Shown in pieces: positions 39,808 to 49,787 of a DNA stretch of 64,000 nt (position 1 is the stretch's first letter; the number at the start of each line of letters is the position of its first letter). The notes below the pieces were generated by a model. It had not been told where the DNA came from, did not search any database, and saw nothing but the letters and a program-made list of their open reading frames with translations. The position numbers were made by a program, and so were the translations under genes. Origin of the DNA: Rosettibacter firmus. GTDB lineage: Bacteria > Bacteroidota > Ignavibacteria > Ignavibacteriales > Melioribacteraceae. The stretch covers positions 626,001 to 690,000 of the forward strand of contig NZ_JAYKGJ010000002.1 of the NCBI RefSeq assembly GCF_036860695.1, written 5' to 3'.

Positions 39808-42699
39808 ATGGAGTCTAATATTTTTTATGACAGATTCGTCGATAGGCATATTGGTCCAAGCGACGAAGATATTGAAAAAATGTGTAGTGTAATTGGTGTA
39901 AATTCACTTGACGAGTTAATTGATAAAACAGTACCATCCAATATTAGATTAAAAGACAAACTCGAGCTTGAAGAACCAATTACAGAATATCAATTAATTG
40001 CACGTTTAAAAGAAATAGCATCAAAAAATAAGGTTTTCAAGTGTTATATTGGTCTGGGTTATTATCCAACAATTACACCATCAGTTATTAAAAGAAATAT
40101 ACTTGAAAATCCAGGCTGGTATACTCAATACACACCATATCAAGCAGAAATTTCGCAGGGAAGACTTGAAGCATTATTAAATTTCCAGACCATGATTATT
40201 GATTTAACCAAAATGCAAATAGCAAATGCATCACTCTTAGATGAAGGAACTGCTGCAGCAGAAGCAATGTCGATGCTATATGCTTCAAGAAAGTCCAACA
40301 AAAAAAATTCTAATGTTTTTTTAGTTTCTGATGATGTTTTCCCTCAAACAATTGATGTTCTTAAAGCCAGAAGTGAACCACATGGTATTGAATTGAGAAT
40401 TGGAAAAATAAGTAATATAGAACTAACAGAAGATGTATTTGGAATACTTGTTCAATATCCAGCAGCTGATGGCGAAATATATGATTATTCTGATCTTTTC
40501 AAAGAAGCTGATTCAAAAGGAATTTATAAAGCTGTTGCTGCAGATTTAATGAGTCTTGCTGTCTTAACTCCTCCTGGAGAATTTGGTGCAGACGTTGTTG
40601 TTGGTTCAACACAAAGATTTGGTGTTCCAATGGGATTTGGTGGACCTCATGCTGCTTACTTTGCAACTAAAGAAGAATTTAAAAGACAAATACCAGGTAG
40701 AATAATTGGAGTATCTATTGATTCACATGGTAAACCTGCTTTAAGAATGGCACTTCAAACAAGAGAACAACACATTAAACGTGAACATGCAACAAGTAAT
40801 ATTTGTACAGCACAGGTTTTACTTGCAATAATGGCTGGTATGTATGCTGTATATCATGGTCCAAAAGGAATTAGAGCTATTGCTGAAAGAATTCATAATC
40901 TTGCTTCTATTCTTGATTATGGTTTGAATGCAATGGGTATTAAACAATTAAATAAAAACTATTTTGATACTTTGAAAATTTTAATGAACTCAAAAGAAGA
41001 ATTAGAAAAAGTAAAGTCAATTGCAATTAAAAATAAAATTAACTTTAGATATATTGATTCAATAACAATTGGAATTTCTATTAGTGAAGTAGATACACTT
41101 GATGATATAAAATTATTATTAAAAATTTTCGCTGAAGCTCTTAATAAAAAATTTGATGAGAATATTTTAATAAATCAATACAAAGAATTTCCAGAAAATT
41201 TGAAACGAAAAAGTAAGTATCTCACTCATCCAGTTTTTAATTCTTATTACTCAGAAACTGAAATGATGCGTTACATAAAAAATCTTGAAAGAAAAGATTT
41301 ATCTCTTACTACTTCGATGATTTCTCTTGGTTCATGCACAATGAAACTCAATGCTGCTACTGAGTTATTAGCTTTATCCTGGAGTGAATTTTCTGATTTG
41401 CATCCATTTGCACCTCTGGATCAAGCAGAAGGTTATTTACAATTATTTAAAGAACTTGAAGAAGACTTGAAAAAAATAACAGGTTTTGATGCCGTTTCAC
41501 TTCAACCAAATTCTGGTGCTCAGGGTGAATTTACAGGATTGATGGTTATACGTGCGTATCATCATAGTCGTGGAGAATCTCATAGAAATATTGTTTTAAT
41601 TCCCTCGTCTGCACATGGAACAAACCCGGCAAGTGCTGTAATGGCTGGTAATAAAGTGATTGTTGTTAAATGTGACGAATCAGGAAATATTGATGTAAAT
41701 GATTTGAAAGAAAAAGCTGAACAATATAAAGAAAACTTATCTGCATTAATGGTTACCTATCCATCAACACATGGAGTATTTGAAGAAGCTATTGTTGAAA
41801 TTTGCGATATCATACATAAAAATGGTGGATTAGTTTATATGGATGGTGCCAACTTGAATGCTCAAGTAGGTTTAACAAATCCAGCTTTGATTGGTGCAGA
41901 TGTATGTCATTTGAATCTTCATAAAACTTTTGCAATCCCTCATGGAGGTGGGGGACCAGGAGTAGGACCTATTGCTGTTGCTAAACATCTTGCACCATTT
42001 TTACCTGGACACCCAATAGTAAAAGTTGGTGGAGAAAAGCCTATCCCAGCAGTTGCATCAGCACCCTGGGGAAGTGCAAGTATCTTACCTATTTCATATG
42101 CCTATATTAAAATGATGGGAGCTGATGGTCTTACAAAAGCTACTAAAGTAGCAATTCTAAATGCAAATTATATTAAAGCAAAATTAAAAAATTATTATCA
42201 AACACTTTACACTGGTAAAAATGGTTTTGTAGCTCATGAATTAATTTTTGATACAAGAAAATTTAAACAAACTGCAAATATTGATGTAGACGACATTGCA
42301 AAAAGATTAATGGATTATGGCTATCACGCTCCTACTGTTTCTTTCCCTGTACCGGGTACATTAATGGTGGAACCAACTGAAAGTGAATCTCTGAGAGAAT
42401 TAGATAAATTTTGTGACGCAATGATTTCTATAAGAAAAGAAATTGAAGAAATCGAAAATGGAATATATAATAAAGAAGATAATGTACTTAAAAATGCACC
42501 TCACACTGCTGAAGATGTTATTAGTGATAACTGGAATCATTCATACTCTAGAAGAAAAGCTGCTTTTCCATCTAAATATGCTCTGGAAAATAAATTCTGG
42601 CCAGCTGTAGGAAGAATAAACAATGCCTATGGCGATAGAAATCTATTTTGTGTTTGTCCACCAATTAGTGAATACGAAAAAATTGAAGTAAATACATGA
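39808..42699 (+). CDS. gcvP: Glycine dehydrogenase (decarboxylating), P-protein, fused form
   Basis: This 963-residue single-chain P-protein of the glycine cleavage system has both P1 and P2 halves, each found as separate subunits in other bacteria. The opening [14 protein letters not shown] is typical; the PLP lysine lies in [20 protein letters not shown] near residue 705. It decarboxylates glycine and passes the aminomethyl group to lipoyl-H protein. The T and H proteins are not in the window. The 190-base leader is very AT-rich; no glycine riboswitch pattern was seen. AAAGG lies near the start. Confidence 0.96.
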   Translation: MESNIFYDRFVDRHIGPSDEDIEKMCSVIGVNSLDELIDKTVPSNIRLKDKLELEEPITEYQLIARLKEIASKNKVFKCYIGLGYYPTITPSVIKRNILENPGWYTQYTPYQAEISQGRLEALLNFQTMIIDLTKMQIANASLLDEGTAAAEAMSMLYASRKSNKKNSNVFLVSDDVFPQTIDVLKARSEPHGIELRIGKISNIELTEDVFGILVQYPAADGEIYDYSDLFKEADSKGIYKAVAADLMSLAVLTPPGEFGADVVVGSTQRFGVPMGFGGPHAAYFATKEEFKRQIPGRIIGVSIDSHGKPALRMALQTREQHIKREHATSNICTAQVLLAIMAGMYAVYHGPKGIRAIAERIHNLASILDYGLNAMGIKQLNKNYFDTLKILMNSKEELEKVKSIAIKNKINFRYIDSITIGISISEVDTLDDIKLLLKIFAEALNKKFDENILINQYKEFPENLKRKSKYLTHPVFNSYYSETEMMRYIKNLERKDLSLTTSMISLGSCTMKLNAATELLALSWSEFSDLHPFAPLDQAEGYLQLFKELEEDLKKITGFDAVSLQPNSGAQGEFTGLMVIRAYHHSRGESHRNIVLIPSSAHGTNPASAVMAGNKVIVVKCDESGNIDVNDLKEKAEQYKENLSALMVTYPSTHGVFEEAIVEICDIIHKNGGLVYMDGANLNAQVGLTNPALIGADVCHLNLHKTFAIPHGGGGPGVGPIAVAKHLAPFLPGHPIVKVGGEKPIPAVASAPWGSASILPISYAYIKMMGADGLTKATKVAILNANYIKAKLKNYYQTLYTGKNGFVAHELIFDTRKFKQTANIDVDDIAKRLMDYGYHAPTVSFPVPGTLMVEPTESESLRELDKFCDAMISIRKEIEEIENGIYNKEDNVLKNAPHTAEDVISDNWNHSYSRRKAAFPSKYALENKFWPAVGRINNAYGDRNLFCVCPPISEYEKIEVNT

Positions 42700-43118
42700 A
42701 TGACGAATTAATTATAAAATGTAATTTACTTAAATCTTCCAAAAGGATTGCGGTGATTGGTATATCCCGCAATCCAGATAAAATAAGCAGGATTATTGCA
42801 GAATTTCTGGTAAATAAAGGTTATAAAGTTTATGGAGTAAATCCTGCTTTCGAAAATGCAAATGGAATTAAAGTTTATCCAAGTTTGGTAGACATTCCTG
42901 ATGATATTGATATTGTTAATGTTTTTAGAAAATCAGAAGATATTCATCAAATTATTCCAGATGTACTTACTAAAAAACCTAAAGCACTATGGTTGCAACA
43001 GGGAATTAGAAATGATGCTGCGGTTAAACCAGTAATTGATTCTGGAATTATCACAATTCAAGATGAATGTATAATGGTGTGTTATAATATTTGTAAAAAT
43101 AAATTCAATAATTTCTAA
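42696..43118 (+). CDS. CoA-binding domain protein (YccU-like)
   Basis: This 140-residue single Rossmann-fold protein of the CoA_binding type has [44 protein letters not shown] and [13 protein letters not shown], followed by ECIMV with a conserved Cys. Related domains occur in succinyl-CoA synthetase. The free-standing family is widespread, but its cellular role is not established. It overlaps gcvP by four bases (ATGA). Confidence 0.88.
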   Translation: MNDELIIKCNLLKSSKRIAVIGISRNPDKISRIIAEFLVNKGYKVYGVNPAFENANGIKVYPSLVDIPDDIDIVNVFRKSEDIHQIIPDVLTKKPKALWLQQGIRNDAAVKPVIDSGIITIQDECIMVCYNICKNKFNNF

Positions 43119-43126
43119 TTAAATCA

Positions 43127-43837
43127 ATGCTATTGGGTATAGAACTTTATTACTCGGATTTATCCGATAATAAAAATGTTTTACTTAAGGGGGAAGAAAT
43201 TCACCATTTAAAAAATGTGATGAGGCATAAAATTGGTGATGAAATTTATGTCACAAATGGAAAAGGGAACATTATTAAGTGTGTAATTGATAATATATCA
43301 AAAGATAAAGTAAACTGTAACATTATAGAAACTTATACTTTTCATAACCATTTACTTAATATTTATTTCTGCATTCCTAAATTAAAAAACAATGATCGAT
43401 TCGAATTTGCTATTGAAAAATGCGTAGAATTAGGAATTACTAATTTTATATTCTTTAGTTCAGAAAGAACAATCAAGCAAAGTATAAAAGAAGAAAGAAT
43501 TAAAAAATTATTAATATCTTCATTAAAGCAATCACTTCGTGCATGGCTTCCTGAAATAAATTATGTAAAAAATATCTCCGATTTAAATAACTACGAAGGT
43601 AGAAAAATACTACTTGAACAAAATACCAATGATTTACTTGTAGATTTTTTGTTTAAGAATAAAGATAAAATAATTAATGAAAAAACTTATTTTATTTTTG
43701 GTCCTGAAGGTGGTTTTACAGAAAAAGAAATTAATAACTTAAACTCAGTAAATTTATTACGACTTACAGAAAACAGACTTAGAAGTGAAACTGCTATTAT
43801 AACAACTGCATCATTAATAGCTACATTAATTCAATAG
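43127..43837 (+). CDS. rsmE: 16S rRNA (uracil(1498)-N(3))-methyltransferase
   Basis: This 236-residue SPOUT-class methyltransferase has an N-terminal PUA-like domain (HHLKNVMRHKIGDEI, VTNGKG), EKCVELGITNFIFFSSERT, and the knot region YFIFGPEGGFTEKEI ... LRLTENRLRSETAIITT. It methylates U1498 of 16S rRNA in the 30S subunit. The 3' end overlaps the convergent nucleoside phosphorylase by 17 bases, so no separate terminator exists between them. Confidence 0.94.
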   Translation: MLLGIELYYSDLSDNKNVLLKGEEIHHLKNVMRHKIGDEIYVTNGKGNIIKCVIDNISKDKVNCNIIETYTFHNHLLNIYFCIPKLKNNDRFEFAIEKCVELGITNFIFFSSERTIKQSIKEERIKKLLISSLKQSLRAWLPEINYVKNISDLNNYEGRKILLEQNTNDLLVDFLFKNKDKIINEKTYFIFGPEGGFTEKEINNLNSVNLLRLTENRLRSETAIITTASLIATLIQ

Positions 43838-44642
43838 ACTTTTTAATTAACCTTTCGAATTTACTTTTTGCTTTTTCAGCTGTTTCAATAACTTCATCGT
43901 GAGATAATTTTATTGAAGATAATCCTGCAGCATAATTTGTAATACACGAAATTGCAGCCACTTTCATTTTCATTATGTTTGCATAAAATGCTTCGTGAAC
44001 AGTAGACATACCAACAGCATCGCCACCGAATTTTTGTATCATTTTTATTTCGGAAGGTGTTTCATAATTTGGACCTTTTGTATACCAGTAATTGCCTTCT
44101 CGTAAAAGTATTTTTTCTTGAAGAGCAGCTTGAATTATAATTTCATTTAATTCTTCCGATGGAAAATCGAGCATTGAATTTTTTATATCAATCGATGCAA
44201 GTCCTACAAGTTCAGTTAGTTCTTTTTTAATGTTAAAAGAAATAAAAGATCTAATAAGCATCAAATCACCTGGAATAAGGTTGGGATTAACACCACCTGC
44301 AGCATTTGTTAAAATAATTTTTTTACAATTTAATTTTGCAGCTAAATGAATTGGCAATACACATTCAGAAATTTTATATCCTTCATAGAAATGAATTCTA
44401 CCTTGAACGACAAATAATTTTTTATCAGCATATTTTGAAAAATGAAGATAGCCTTTATGTCCAGGAATAGTTGAAACAGGATATTCAGGCAAATTAGAAG
44501 TTGAGATTGATTTTATAGTTTCAATTTTATTTGCAAAATCTCCTAATCCGCTTCCCAGAACAATACAAATCTCTGGTTCGAATGGGATATCATCCTTTAT
44601 TCTTTCAAGAATTTGTCTGTATTTTGAATTAAGATTAATCAT
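43821..44642 (-). CDS. Purine nucleoside phosphorylase (trimeric PNP type)
   Basis: This 273-residue enzyme has ICIVLGSGLGDFANKI (phosphate site), IPGHKGYLHF, FYEGYKISECVLPIHLA, TNAAGGVNP and GGDAVGMSTVHEA (base and ribose contacts). It releases purine bases from nucleosides with phosphate. Its start overlaps the nucleoside transporter's stop, and together with tdk and cdd it makes a nucleoside uptake and salvage operon. Confidence 0.94.
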   Translation of the reverse strand: MINLNSKYRQILERIKDDIPFEPEICIVLGSGLGDFANKIETIKSISTSNLPEYPVSTIPGHKGYLHFSKYADKKLFVVQGRIHFYEGYKISECVLPIHLAAKLNCKKIILTNAAGGVNPNLIPGDLMLIRSFISFNIKKELTELVGLASIDIKNSMLDFPSEELNEIIIQAALQEKILLREGNYWYTKGPNYETPSEIKMIQKFGGDAVGMSTVHEAFYANIMKMKVAAISCITNYAAGLSSIKLSHDEVIETAEKAKSKFERLIKKSIELM

Positions 44643-45994
44643 TAAAAGAGAATACCTGCCAGAGTTGCTGTCATTAAATTTGCTAAAGTACCACCAATGA
44701 CTGCTCTAATACCTAATTTAGCTAAATCAGCTCTTCGACCTGGTGCCAGTGGTGATATTCCACCTATTTGAATTGCAATTGAGCTAAAATTAGCAAATCC
44801 ACAAAGTGCATATGTAGCCATCAAAATTGCCTTGTCGTTAATTAAAACTTTTGTTTCAATTAATTTACTCATGTCAAGATATGCTACAAATTCATTTAAA
44901 ACAATTTTAGTCCCTATCAAACTTCCGAAATTATATGCACTATCCCAGGGAACTCCAATACCAAAAGCCAGAAACTGTAAGATAGAACCAAATATTAATT
45001 GAAGACTTAAAGGATTACCAAATTTTGAAATTAAAAAATTATTAAACCCAAATGTATTACCAACCCAACCTAAAAAGTAATTTATTAAAGCTATAAGAGA
45101 AATAAATGCAATAAGCATTGCAGCAACATTGAGTGCGAGAGTTAAACCATCTGTAGCACCAGAAGCAGCTGCTTCAATTATATTCGATGCATTTTTTTCT
45201 ACTTTTACTTTTACTGTTCCCATTGTTTCAGGTACTTCAGTTTCGGGATATATTATTTTTGAAATTAATAAAGCTGCTGGTGCAGCCATAACACTTGCAC
45301 CAAGTAGATGAGTTGCAAAAATTAATTGAGCTTCTTCTAATGGAATATTATGTGCCTGCGCAAAAGCTGAACCAAGCATTTGAATATAAGCAGCCATTAC
45401 TCCACCTGCTATAGTAGCCATACCACCAACCATAATTGTAAGAAGTTCACTTTGTGTCATTCCTTTCAAATATGGTTTGATCATTAATGGAGCTTCTGTT
45501 TGACCAACAAAAATATTAGCTGTGCAAGAAAGTGACTCGGCACCACTTGTACCCATTAATCTTGCCATTACCCATGCCATTCCCTGAACAACTTTTTGCA
45601 TAATTCCAAGATAATAAAGTACAGACATTAAGCTTGCAAAAAATACAATAGTTGGTAAAACTTGAAATGCAAAAAAAACACCAAGACTTCCTTCGTTACC
45701 TGGACCTAAACCTAAATTACCAAAAACAAATTTCGCTCCTTCTGATGTAAAATTTAAAATCAAAACAAAGAAACTACTGATAAATCTAAAAAATTCTTTA
45801 GGCCAACCAAGTGGTAAAAAAAATTTGCTTAATTGATCTCCTTTGAGAATTAAAATTGCAAAAGTAATTTGAATGAGTAATCCACTTAATACAAGTCGCC
45901 AATTAATTTTTTTCTTATTATTTGATAATATAAAAGCAATACCAATAATGAGAGCAATACCAATTATTCCACGAATTAAAGAAATTATATTCAT
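44642..45994 (-). CDS. nupC: Concentrative nucleoside transporter (NupC/CNT family)
   Basis: This 450-residue inner-membrane carrier has about ten membrane segments. CNT motifs are NIFVGQTEAPLMIKPYLKGM, FATHLLGASVMAAPAALLIS and CGFANFSSIAIQIGGISPLA, covering nucleoside and cation binding. It imports nucleosides with H+ or Na+. Between the phosphorylase and thymidine kinase genes on the same strand, it supplies their substrates; the gap to tdk is 15 bases. Confidence 0.94.
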   Translation of the reverse strand: MNIISLIRGIIGIALIIGIAFILSNNKKKINWRLVLSGLLIQITFAILILKGDQLSKFFLPLGWPKEFFRFISSFFVLILNFTSEGAKFVFGNLGLGPGNEGSLGVFFAFQVLPTIVFFASLMSVLYYLGIMQKVVQGMAWVMARLMGTSGAESLSCTANIFVGQTEAPLMIKPYLKGMTQSELLTIMVGGMATIAGGVMAAYIQMLGSAFAQAHNIPLEEAQLIFATHLLGASVMAAPAALLISKIIYPETEVPETMGTVKVKVEKNASNIIEAAASGATDGLTLALNVAAMLIAFISLIALINYFLGWVGNTFGFNNFLISKFGNPLSLQLIFGSILQFLAFGIGVPWDSAYNFGSLIGTKIVLNEFVAYLDMSKLIETKVLINDKAILMATYALCGFANFSSIAIQIGGISPLAPGRRADLAKLGIRAVIGGTLANLMTATLAGILF

Positions 45995-46009
45995 ATTATT
46001 TTCTCGGAA

Positions 46010-46582
46010 TTATTCTGGGATGTAATGACATTTTCTACATCTTGCTTCATAACTTTCTGTAGCTCCAACAAGTACTCTTTCTGAAGATAATACTTTTCTT
46101 TGAGTTCTATCGGCGGGATTACCACATACTACACAAATAGCAAGAGTTTTTGTGATGTATTCTGCAATAGCTAATAATTGTGGTATTGGTTCGAAAGGAA
46201 TTCCTCTATAATCTTGATCTAAACCTGCAACAATAACTCTTTTACCTTCATTAGCTAATTGATTGCAAACGTCAACTAATGTCATATCAAAAAATTGAGC
46301 TTCGTCAATTCCAACAACCTGAGCTTCGGATGTATATTCTAAAATTTCTTTTGCAGATTCAACTAAAATTGAAGGCATCGATTGCTCGCTATGCGAAACA
46401 ATATCACTGGTAGAATAACGAACATCGATCCTGGGTTTAAATATTTTAACATTTTGTTTTGCAATTTTTGCTCTTCGCAATCTTCTAATCAATTCTTCAG
46501 TTTTTCCACTGAACATACAACCAGCAATTACTTCAATCCATCCAATATTTTTAGGCATCAAATGAGGTGAGTGTTCAATCAT
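46010..46582 (-). CDS. tdk: Thymidine kinase
   Basis: This 190-residue type II thymidine kinase has the P-loop [18 protein letters not shown], the DEAQFFD motif, [15 protein letters not shown], and the zinc site made of CVVCGNPA and CRKCH near the end. It phosphorylates thymidine for dTTP salvage. It overlaps cdd by eight bases and belongs to the nucleoside operon. Confidence 0.96.
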   Translation of the reverse strand: MIEHSPHLMPKNIGWIEVIAGCMFSGKTEELIRRLRRAKIAKQNVKIFKPRIDVRYSTSDIVSHSEQSMPSILVESAKEILEYTSEAQVVGIDEAQFFDMTLVDVCNQLANEGKRVIVAGLDQDYRGIPFEPIPQLLAIAEYITKTLAICVVCGNPADRTQRKVLSSERVLVGATESYEARCRKCHYIPE

Positions 46583-46979
46583 GATTTAAATATTCCTCCC
46601 CAAATGAAAATGGAATTAGTTCTTTTAATAGAAAAGATTTTATTTCATCCTTTTGATTAATCATAACTACTTCAAGTTCTTTTCCACATAAATCTAATAA
46701 AACCTGACGGCAGGCACCACATGGTGGACAAAAATCTTCTGCATCGCTTGCTATTGCAATTGCTTTGAATTTTCTTTCGCCTTCGAGTATTGCCTGAAAT
46801 ACTGCTGTTCGCTCTGCACATATTGTTAAACTGTAAGATGAACTTTCAATATTGGCACCTAAATAAACTTTTCCATCTTCTGTAAGTAATGCAGCACCAA
46901 CACGAAATTTTGAATATGGGGCTACTGATTTTGATTTAGCTTCAATGGCTTTATAAGCAAGTTCTTTATTGGTAAGCAT
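46575..46979 (-). CDS. cdd: Cytidine deaminase
   Basis: This 134-residue deaminase has the zinc and catalytic motifs [11 protein letters not shown] (CAE form, the first Cys being a zinc ligand and Glu the proton shuttle) and [20 protein letters not shown] near the N-terminus binds substrate. It converts cytidine and deoxycytidine to uridine forms. It is the first gene of the minus-strand salvage operon; the promoter must lie in the 318-base divergent gap. Confidence 0.96.
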   Translation of the reverse strand: MLTNKELAYKAIEAKSKSVAPYSKFRVGAALLTEDGKVYLGANIESSSYSLTICAERTAVFQAILEGERKFKAIAIASDAEDFCPPCGACRQVLLDLCGKELEVVMINQKDEIKSFLLKELIPFSFGEEYLNHD

Positions 46980-47183
46980 TTCGTAGAATATTTTTATTTC
47001 AAAAATAGCAGAAATACTTTTACAAAAAAAATTCTTTTTTTAAGAGTAATTCATCGATTAGTTCCGAAATCGTTTAATAAAAATTTTATGAATTAGTTAT
47101 CATCTTCAAAGAATTAAAAGAGCTTAATTCCTGATTTATCATTAGAAAATTAATTTCTCATTTTCTCATTCATAAGAATAAAA

Positions 47184-47200
47184 GATTAAAATCTTTAATC
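47184..47200. repeat. Perfect 7+7 inverted repeat, possible operator
   Basis: GATTAAA and TTTAATC surround ATC, about 100 bases before hydC. A second AT-rich pair, CTCATT (47205-47210) with AATGAG (47223-47228), follows at once. Upstream of a candidate sigma-54 promoter, such sites would suit an activator. AT-rich DNA makes chance matches common. Confidence 0.3.
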
Positions 47201-47248
47201 AAAACTCATTTTTTTTAAAAATAATGAGCTATCAAAGTCCTAATTAAA

Positions 47249-47265
47249 TTGGCATATATTCTGTA
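47249..47265 (+). promoter_or_regulatory. Possible sigma-54 promoter for the first hydrogenase operon
   Basis: TTGGCATATATTCTGTA has the -24 half TTGGCA and correctly spaced -12 half CTGTA (consensus TTGCW), matching T, G and W but with T for the usually invariant C. Initiation would fall near 47276, 22 bases before the hydC ATG. Support is partial. Confidence 0.3.
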
Positions 47266-47297
47266 AATATATGATAACAATTAAAGTGAGTGAGTAA

Positions 47298-47789
47298 ATG
47301 CATAATCATCTTTTTCAAAAATATCCTAAAAATGATAGAAGTAATTTAATAGCTCTATTGCAAGATGTTCAGGATATTTATGGTTATTTACCAGAAGAAG
47401 CATTAAAAGATATATCCGAACATTTAAATATTTCTTTGAGCAGTGTTTATGGTGTAGCTACATTTTATAATCAATTCAGATTAACTCCTTTAGGAAAAAA
47501 TGTTATTAGAGTTTGCAGAGGAACTGCCTGTCATGTAAAAAACTCTGCTAATCTTCTGATAGCTCTTGAGAATGAACTGGGTATTACTGCTGGAAAAACA
47601 ACAAGAGATAAGTTATTTACACTTGAAACAGTAGCATGTATTGGTGCATGTAGTATTGCACCAGTAATAAATATTAATGATGAATATTATGGAAGAGTTA
47701 CAGTTAAAGAAATTCCCAGGATACTCAATAAGTATCGTAAAGAAGAATTATCAAAACGTAAACAGGAACAAATCGAGAGTGCAGAATGA
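47298..47789 (+). CDS. hydC: [FeFe]-hydrogenase NuoE-like subunit HydC (first copy)
   Basis: This 163-residue thioredoxin-fold [2Fe-2S] protein is the 24-kDa NuoE type. The cluster ligands are in VCRGTACHVK (Cx4C) and CIGACSIAPV (Cx3C). The helical N-terminus (LIALLQDVQDIYGYLPEEAL) is typical. In trimeric NAD-linked hydrogenases HydC relays electrons between the flavin subunit and HydA. It is the first gene of the operon and overlaps hydB by four bases. Regulation may involve the sigma-54-like site and palindromes upstream. Confidence 0.92.
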   Translation: MHNHLFQKYPKNDRSNLIALLQDVQDIYGYLPEEALKDISEHLNISLSSVYGVATFYNQFRLTPLGKNVIRVCRGTACHVKNSANLLIALENELGITAGKTTRDKLFTLETVACIGACSIAPVININDEYYGRVTVKEIPRILNKYRKEELSKRKQEQIESAE

Positions 47790-49771
47790 AAAGTTTCATC
47801 GAAAAATGCTGCGAACAATGCTGGCATACTTCAGAAACACCATGTGAACAATTTATTGCATGTTGTATAGATGGTCCTCTTTGCCATCAAGATATTAAAT
47901 GTAAAGAAAAATTCCAGAAACTAAATTCTTCATTAAAATATTATGAACATGATATTCCATTAATTTTTATTGGAATGGGAACATGTGGTCTGGCTTCAGG
48001 AGCAGATAAAGTTAAAAAAGCAATAGAAGAAGAATTAGAAAAGTATAATATCCAAGCACAAATTATTCCTACTGGTTGTATTGGTTATTGTGCTAAAGAA
48101 CCAATTGTTGATATTAAACTTCCTGGCAAAGATAGAATTTCATATTGTGAAATACTTCCTAAAGATGTTCATGAATTAATTAAAACCACATTAATTGATT
48201 GTAACATTTATAAGAAAAAATTGTTAGGCACTTATGGCAAAGGTTCTGATGCAATCCCAAACATTAATGAAATTCCATTTTTCAAAAGACAATTAAAAAT
48301 AGTTCTGGAAAATTGTGGTGTTATAAATCCTACATCTATTGATGAATATATCTCTTCTGGTGGATTTAAAGCATTAGACAAATCTCTAAGATTATTAACC
48401 CCAGAAAAAGTTATACAAACAGTAAAAGAAAGTGGCCTAAGAGGAAGGGGTGGAGCTGGTTTTTTAACTGGACTTAAATGGGAACTTGCTTACAATAAGG
48501 AGTCTGATACTAAATATATCATATGTAATGCAGACGAAGGTGATCCAGGTGCATTTATGGATCGTTCAGTTCTTGAAAGTGATCCATTTAGAGTAATTGA
48601 AGGAATTATTATTGGTGCATATGCAATTGGTGCTTCTTATGGATATATATATTGTCGTGCTGAATATCCTCTTGCTATAGAAAGACTTGAAAATGCAATA
48701 AGAAAGTGTAAGGAATATGGATTACTTGGGAAAAACATTTTAAACAGCGATTTCGATTTTGAATTAAAAATTAAAAAAGGTGCTGGTGCTTTTGTTTGTG
48801 GTGAAGAAACTGCATTAATAGCTTCGATTGAAGGGAAAAGAGGAATGCCAAGACCACGTCCACCTTATCCAGTTGAATCTGGTCTTTGGGGTAAACCAAC
48901 TGTTATAAATAATGTAGAAACTTTTGCTAATATACCTTCAATTATAAATCATGGTCAGCAATGGTTTTCATCAATAGGAACAGAAAGTAGTAAAGGAACA
49001 AAAGTATTTGCTCTTAGTGGTAAAGTTGTTAATGGAGGACTCGTAGAAGTTCCAATGGGAATAACATTGCGAGAAGTAGTTTTTGAAATTGGCGGAGGAA
49101 TTCCTAATAATAAAAAATTCAAAGCTATTCAAATTGGTGGCCCTTCGGGTGGATGTCTTCCAGAGTCAGTCATTGATACTAAAGTAGATTATGAATCTCT
49201 TCGTAATGTAGGTGCAATGATGGGCTCAGGTGGATTTGTTGTGATGGACGAAGATACATGTATGGTTGATGTTGCAAAATTTTTCTTAACATTTATTCAA
49301 AATGAATCTTGTGGAAAATGTGTTCCATGCCGCGAAGGTACAAAAAGAATGCTCGAAATTATTGAGAGAATTCCTGTTCGATATGGAAATAGTGGAAATA
49401 AAACAGAACAACTTCAAAGATTCAAAGGCATTATTTATTTACAAAGATTAGCTGATGTAATAAAAGATACTTCACTTTGTGGCTTGGGACAAAGTGCTCC
49501 TAATCCAGTTCTATCTGGACTAAAATATTTTAGAGATGAATACGAAGAACATTTGTTTGAAAGAAAATGTAAAGCTAAAGTATGTAAAGAATTATTAACT
49601 TATGAAATTGATCCAGATTTATGTAATGGATGTGGTGTTTGTTTAAGAAATTGTCCTGCAGATGCAATAATTGGAGAAAAGAAACAACCTCATCAAATCA
49701 TCCAGATTAAATGTACAAAATGCGGTATGTGTTTTGAATCATGCCGATTTGAAGCTGTTAATGTTTATTAA
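47786..49771 (+). CDS. hydB: [FeFe]-hydrogenase flavin/NADH subunit HydB, long form with extra Fe-S domains (first copy)
   Basis: In order this 661-residue protein has: an unusual N-terminal segment with eight Cys in 39 residues (8, 9, 12, 20, 26, 27, 33, 39); an HndB/thioredoxin-like [2Fe-2S] domain (about 55-140, MGTCGLASGA and TGCIGYCAKEP); the NuoF core with FMN/NADH motif SGLRGRGGAGFLTGLKW (about 213) and cluster motif ESCGKCVPCREG (about 506); and a C-terminal two-[4Fe-4S] ferredoxin domain (CNGCGVCLRNC, CTKCGMCFESC). This layout matches electron-bifurcating hydrogenases that couple NADH and ferredoxin to H2. Bifurcation itself is inferred. Confidence 0.92.
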   Translation: MKSFIEKCCEQCWHTSETPCEQFIACCIDGPLCHQDIKCKEKFQKLNSSLKYYEHDIPLIFIGMGTCGLASGADKVKKAIEEELEKYNIQAQIIPTGCIGYCAKEPIVDIKLPGKDRISYCEILPKDVHELIKTTLIDCNIYKKKLLGTYGKGSDAIPNINEIPFFKRQLKIVLENCGVINPTSIDEYISSGGFKALDKSLRLLTPEKVIQTVKESGLRGRGGAGFLTGLKWELAYNKESDTKYIICNADEGDPGAFMDRSVLESDPFRVIEGIIIGAYAIGASYGYIYCRAEYPLAIERLENAIRKCKEYGLLGKNILNSDFDFELKIKKGAGAFVCGEETALIASIEGKRGMPRPRPPYPVESGLWGKPTVINNVETFANIPSIINHGQQWFSSIGTESSKGTKVFALSGKVVNGGLVEVPMGITLREVVFEIGGGIPNNKKFKAIQIGGPSGGCLPESVIDTKVDYESLRNVGAMMGSGGFVVMDEDTCMVDVAKFFLTFIQNESCGKCVPCREGTKRMLEIIERIPVRYGNSGNKTEQLQRFKGIIYLQRLADVIKDTSLCGLGQSAPNPVLSGLKYFRDEYEEHLFERKCKAKVCKELLTYEIDPDLCNGCGVCLRNCPADAIIGEKKQPHQIIQIKCTKCGMCFESCRFEAVNVY

Positions 49772-49787
49772 TTCAACGGAGAATAAA

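Larger units (their letters stand above)
46980..47297. other. 318-base divergent intergenic region (cdd / hydC)
   Basis: This is the only gap over 300 bases. It must carry promoters for the minus-strand nucleoside operon and the plus-strand hydrogenase operon. I see a GATTAAA/TTTAATC inverted repeat (47184-47200), a second pair CTCATT/AATGAG (47205-47210 and 47223-47228), and a possible sigma-54 promoter (47249-47265). No tRNA, small gene or riboswitch was recognised. Confidence 0.6.

Noticed and set aside
49671-49787. Upstream extension of the first hydA reading frame into hydB
   Set aside because: The extra residues are hydB ferredoxin-domain DNA read in another frame; ATG 49788 has a ribosome site and matches the family start.
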